From NCBI GenBank assembly GCA_028622995.1, contig JAJQJQ010000002.1, positions 10,602,001 through 10,666,000 of the forward strand: DNA of 64,000 nucleotides. The letters run 5' to 3'. Under the pieces are notes generated by a model, which was not told the DNA's origin, searched no databases, and saw only the letters and a program-made list of their open reading frames with translations. The stretch is from Panagrolaimus kolymaensis. Lineage: Eukaryota; Nematoda; Chromadorea; Rhabditida; Panagrolaimidae. Of this stretch, positions 60,401 to 64,000 are shown in pieces; positions within the stretch are counted from its first letter, which is position 1, and the number at the start of each line of letters is the position of its first letter. The translations under genes were made by a program, and so were the position numbers.

Positions 60401-63400
60401 TTTTTCCGTTCGACCAAATAAATGGAAGAATCGAAAACAAAATTTATAGTTTTTTTCTTAAAGAAAATATTTGAGACTGATTCCATAAAGAATCAGCCAT
60501 TCCAAAATTTAGTTTTTTTGTTTTCTTTGCCTCAACGAATTTTTTCCGTTCGACCAAATAAATGGAAGAATCGAAAACAAAATTTCTAGTTTTTTTCTTA
60601 AAGAAAATATTTGAGACAGATTCCATAAAGGATCAGCAATTCCAAAATTTAGTTTTTTTGTTTTCTTTGCCTCAACGAATTTTTTCCGTTCGACCAAATA
60701 AATGGAAGAATCGAAAACAAAATTTCTAGTTTTTTTCTTAAAAAAAATATTTGAGACAGATTCCATAAAGGATCAGCCATTCCAAAATTTAGTTTTTTTG
60801 TTTTCTTTGCCTCAACGAATTTTTTCCGTTCGACCAAATAAATGGAAGAATCGAAAACAAAATTTCTAGTTTTTTTCTTAAAGAAAATATTTGAGACAGA
60901 TTCCATAAAGGATCAGCCATTCCAAAATTTAGTTTTTTTGTTTTCTTTGCCTCAACGAATTTTTTCCGTTCGACCAAATAAATGGAAGAATCGAAAACAA
61001 AATTTCTAGTTTTTTTCTTAAAGAAAATATTTGAGACAGATTCCATAAAGGATCAGCAATTCCAAAAATTAGTTTTTTTGTTTTCTTTGCCTCAACGAAT
61101 TTTTTCCGTTCGACCAAATAAATGGAAGAGGCGAAAACAAAATTTCTAGTTTTTTTCTTAAAGAAAATATTTGAGACAGATTCCATAAAGGATCAGCCTT
61201 TCCAAAATTTATGTTTTTGATTTTTTTTTGCTAAAAAGCTTTAATGTGTCTTTCGACCAAATAAATGGAAGAGGCGAAAACAAAATTTCTAGTTTTTTTC
61301 TTAAAGAAAATATTTGAGACAGATTCCATAAAGGATCAGCCTTTCCAAAATTTATGTTTTTGATTTTTTTTGCTAAAAAGCTTTAATGTGTCTTTCGACC
61401 AAATAAATGGAAGAGGCGAAAACAAAATTTATAGTTTTTTTCTTAAAGAAAATATTTGAGACAGATTCCATAAAGGATCAGCAATTCCAAAATTTAGTTT
61501 TTTTGTTTTCTTTGCCTCAACGAATTTTTTCCGTTCGACCAAATAAATGGAAGAATCGAAAACAAAATTTCTAGTTTTTTTCTTAAAGAAAATATTTGAG
61601 ACAGATTCCATAAAGGATCAGCAATTCCAAAATTTAGTTTTTTTGTTTTCTTTGCCTCAACGAATTTTTTCCGTTCGACCAAATAAATGGAAGAATCGAA
61701 AACAAAATTTATAGTTTTTTTCTTAAAGAAAATATTTGAGACTGATTCCATAAAGAATCAGCCATTCCAAAATTTAGTTTTTTTGTTTTCTTTGCCTCAA
61801 CGAATTTTTTCCGTTCGACCAAATAAATGGAAGAATCGAAAACAAAATTTCTAGTTTTTTTCTTAAAGAAAATATTTGAGACAGATTCCATAAAGGATCA
61901 GCAATTCCAAAATTTAGTTTTTTTGTTTTCTTTGCCTCAACGAATTTTTTCCGTTCGACCAAATAAATGGAAGAATCGAAAACAAAATTTCTAGTTTTTT
62001 TCTTAAAAAAAATATTTGAGACAGATTCCATAAAGGATCAGCCATTCCAAAATTTAGTTTTTTTGTTTTCTTTGCCTCAACGAATTTTTTCCGTTCGACC
62101 AAATAAATGGAAGAATCGAAAACAAAATTTCTAGTTTTTTTCTTAAAGAAAATATTTGAGACAGATTCCATAAAGGATCAGCAATTCCAAAAATTAGTTT
62201 TTTTGTTTTCTTTGCCTCAACGAATTTTTTCCGTTCGACCAAATAAATGGAAGAATCGAAAACAAAATTTATAGTTTTTTTCTTAAAGAAAATATTTGAG
62301 ACAGATTCCATAAAGGATAAGCAATTCCAAAATTTAGTTTTTTTGTTTTCTTTGCCTCAACGAATTTTTTCCGTTCGACCAAATAAATGGAAGAATCGAA
62401 AACAAAATTTCTAGTTTTTTTCTTAAAGAAAATATTTGAGACAGATTCCATAAAGGATCAGCCATTCCAAAATTTAGTTTTTTTGTTTTCTTTGCCTCAA
62501 CGAATTTTTTCCGTTCGACCAAATAAATGGAAGAATCGAAAACAAAATTTCTAGTTTTTTTCTTAAAGAAAATATTTGAGACAGATTCCATAAAGGATCA
62601 GCCATTCCAAAATTTAGTTTTTTTGTTTTCTTTGCCTCAACGAATTTTTTCCGTTCGACCAAATAAATGGAAGAATCGAAAACAAAATTTCTAGTTTTTT
62701 TCTTAAAGAAAATATTTGAGACAGATTCCATAAAGGATCAGCAATTCCAAAAATTAGTTTTTTTGTTTTCTTTGCCTCAACGAATTTTTTCCGTTCGACC
62801 AAATGAATGGAAGAGGCGAAAACAAAATTTCTAGTTTTTTTCTTAAAGAAAATATTTGAGACAGATTCCATAAAGGATCAGCCTTTCCAAAATTTATGTT
62901 TTTGATTTTTTTTTGCTAAAAAGCTTTAATGTGTCTTTCGACCAAATAAATGGAAGAGGCGAAAACAAAATTTCTAGTTTTTTTCTTAAAGAAAATATTT
63001 GAGACAGATTCCATAAAGGATCAGCCTTTCCAAAATTTATGTTTTTGATTTTTTTTTGCTAAAAAGCTTTAATGTGTCTTTCGACCAAATAAATGGAAGA
63101 GGCGAAAACAAAATTTCTAGTTTTTTTCTTAAAGAAAATATTTGAGACAGATTCCATAAAGGATCAGCCATTCCAAAATTTAGTTTTTTTGTTTTCTTTG
63201 CCTCAACGAATTTTTTCCGTTCGACCAAATAAATGGAAGAGGCGAAAACAAAATTTCTAGTTTTTTTCTTAAAGAAAATATTTGAGACAGATTCCATAAA
63301 GGATCAGCCTTTCCAAAATTTATGTTTTTGATTTTTTTTTGCTAAAAAGCTTTAATGTGTCTTTCGACCAAATAAATGGAAGAGGCGAAAACAAAATTTC

Positions 63401-64000
63401 TAGTTTTTTTCTTAAAGAAAATATTTGAGACAGATTCCATAAAGGATCAGCCTTTCCAAAATTTATGTTTTTGATTTTTTTTTGCTAAAAAGCTTTAATG
63501 TGTCTTTCGACCAAATAAATGGAAGAGGCGAAAACAAAATTTCTAGTTTTTTTCTTAAAGAAAATATTTGAGACAGATTCCATAAAGGATCAGCCATTCC
63601 AAAATTTAGTTTTTTTGTTTTCTTTGCCTCAACGAATTTTTTCCGTTCGACCAAATAAATGGAAGAGGCGAAAACAAAATTTCTAGTTTTTTTCTTAAAG
63701 AAAATATTTGAGACAGATTCCATAAAGGATCAGCCATTCCAAAATTTAGTTTTTTTGTTTTCTTTGCCTCAACGAATTTTTTCCGTTCGACCAAATAAAT
63801 GGAAGAGGCGAAAACAAAATTTCTAGTTTTTTTCTTAAAGAAAATATTTGAGACAGATTCCATAAAGGATCAGCCTTTCCAAAATTTATGTTTTTGATTT
63901 TTTTTTGCTAAAAAGCTTTAATGTGTCTTTCGACCAAATAAATGGAAGAGGCGAAAACAAAATTTCTAGTATTTTTCTTAAAGAAAATATTTGAGACAGA
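42490..64000. repeat. Satellite array 2, domain B: mostly 140-bp monomers, open at window end
   Basis: The same satellite continues, but from about 42490 the 140-bp unit dominates and changes form: GCCATTCC joins GCAATTCC, TTTCTAG replaces much TTTAAAG/TTTATAG, and CCTCAACG or TCTCAACG replaces TTCATCG. Blocks of 6-13 monomers recur: the rare variant GGATAAGC lies at 44315, 46140, 47405, 48245, 56968, 58233 and 62315. Short frames of 60-91 codons on - recur in every unit, but 140 is not a multiple of 3, so they cannot read through. Confidence 0.95.

Noticed and set aside
42306..63863. Dozens of 60-91-codon - strand frames, nearly identical, in satellite 2
   Set aside because: They repeat with the monomer, overlap each other, change frame at each 140-bp unit and have no start context or splice structure. 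They are by-products of the repeat.

Overview
The window looks like a nuclear segment of a nematode, probably chromadorean. It is very AT-rich. The introns I could place are mostly 44-60 bp with TTTTTAG or TTTTCAG acceptors, and two gene starts sit just behind intron-like acceptors with no upstream exon, as expected for spliced-leader trans-splicing. A perfect copy of the 22-nt nematode SL1 spliced leader lies at 11546-11567. Species cannot be told from the sequence.

Layout. 1 to about 10887 is a satellite of 136-bp monomers (about 80 copies). 10888 to about 30794 is a 20-kb island of unique and degraded sequence. About 30795-64000 is a second, unrelated satellite of 140-143-bp monomers (about 235 copies) that runs off the window end. 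The island holds: a solo LTR with SL1 near its 3' end (11317-11575); a 14-exon orphan gene on + (11826-14309, 568 aa); a young LTR retrotransposon on - that keeps only gag-protease (14881-17250, matching LTRs, CTGAG target duplication); a repeat-rich, possibly transposon-derived stretch with a large foldback (17256-18912); a 3-exon protein kinase gene on - (19120-20535, 400 aa); a 7-exon gene on - with two PDZ domains and a degenerate SH2-like domain (22782-24923, 391 aa); gene fragments on - and + (27397-27684, 28944-29462); and a broken, inverted partial copy of the kinase (29540-30180).

How it fits together. The kinase and PDZ/SH2-like proteins suggest lineage-specific, duplicating signalling families of the kind common in nematodes. 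The kinase pseudogene and the duplicated exon fragment (24014-24168, 25158-25314) show ongoing local duplication and decay. Two long satellites flanking a gene-poor, transposon-bearing island suggest heterochromatin or pericentromere-like sequence, but nothing here proves a centromere. The most unusual signal is the SL1 sequence, followed directly by GT, in an LTR 258 bp upstream of the orphan gene's start. It could let the LTR promoter make an mRNA whose spliced leader is encoded in cis.

All exon models were read by eye from splice consensus and frame continuity. No similarity search was run.
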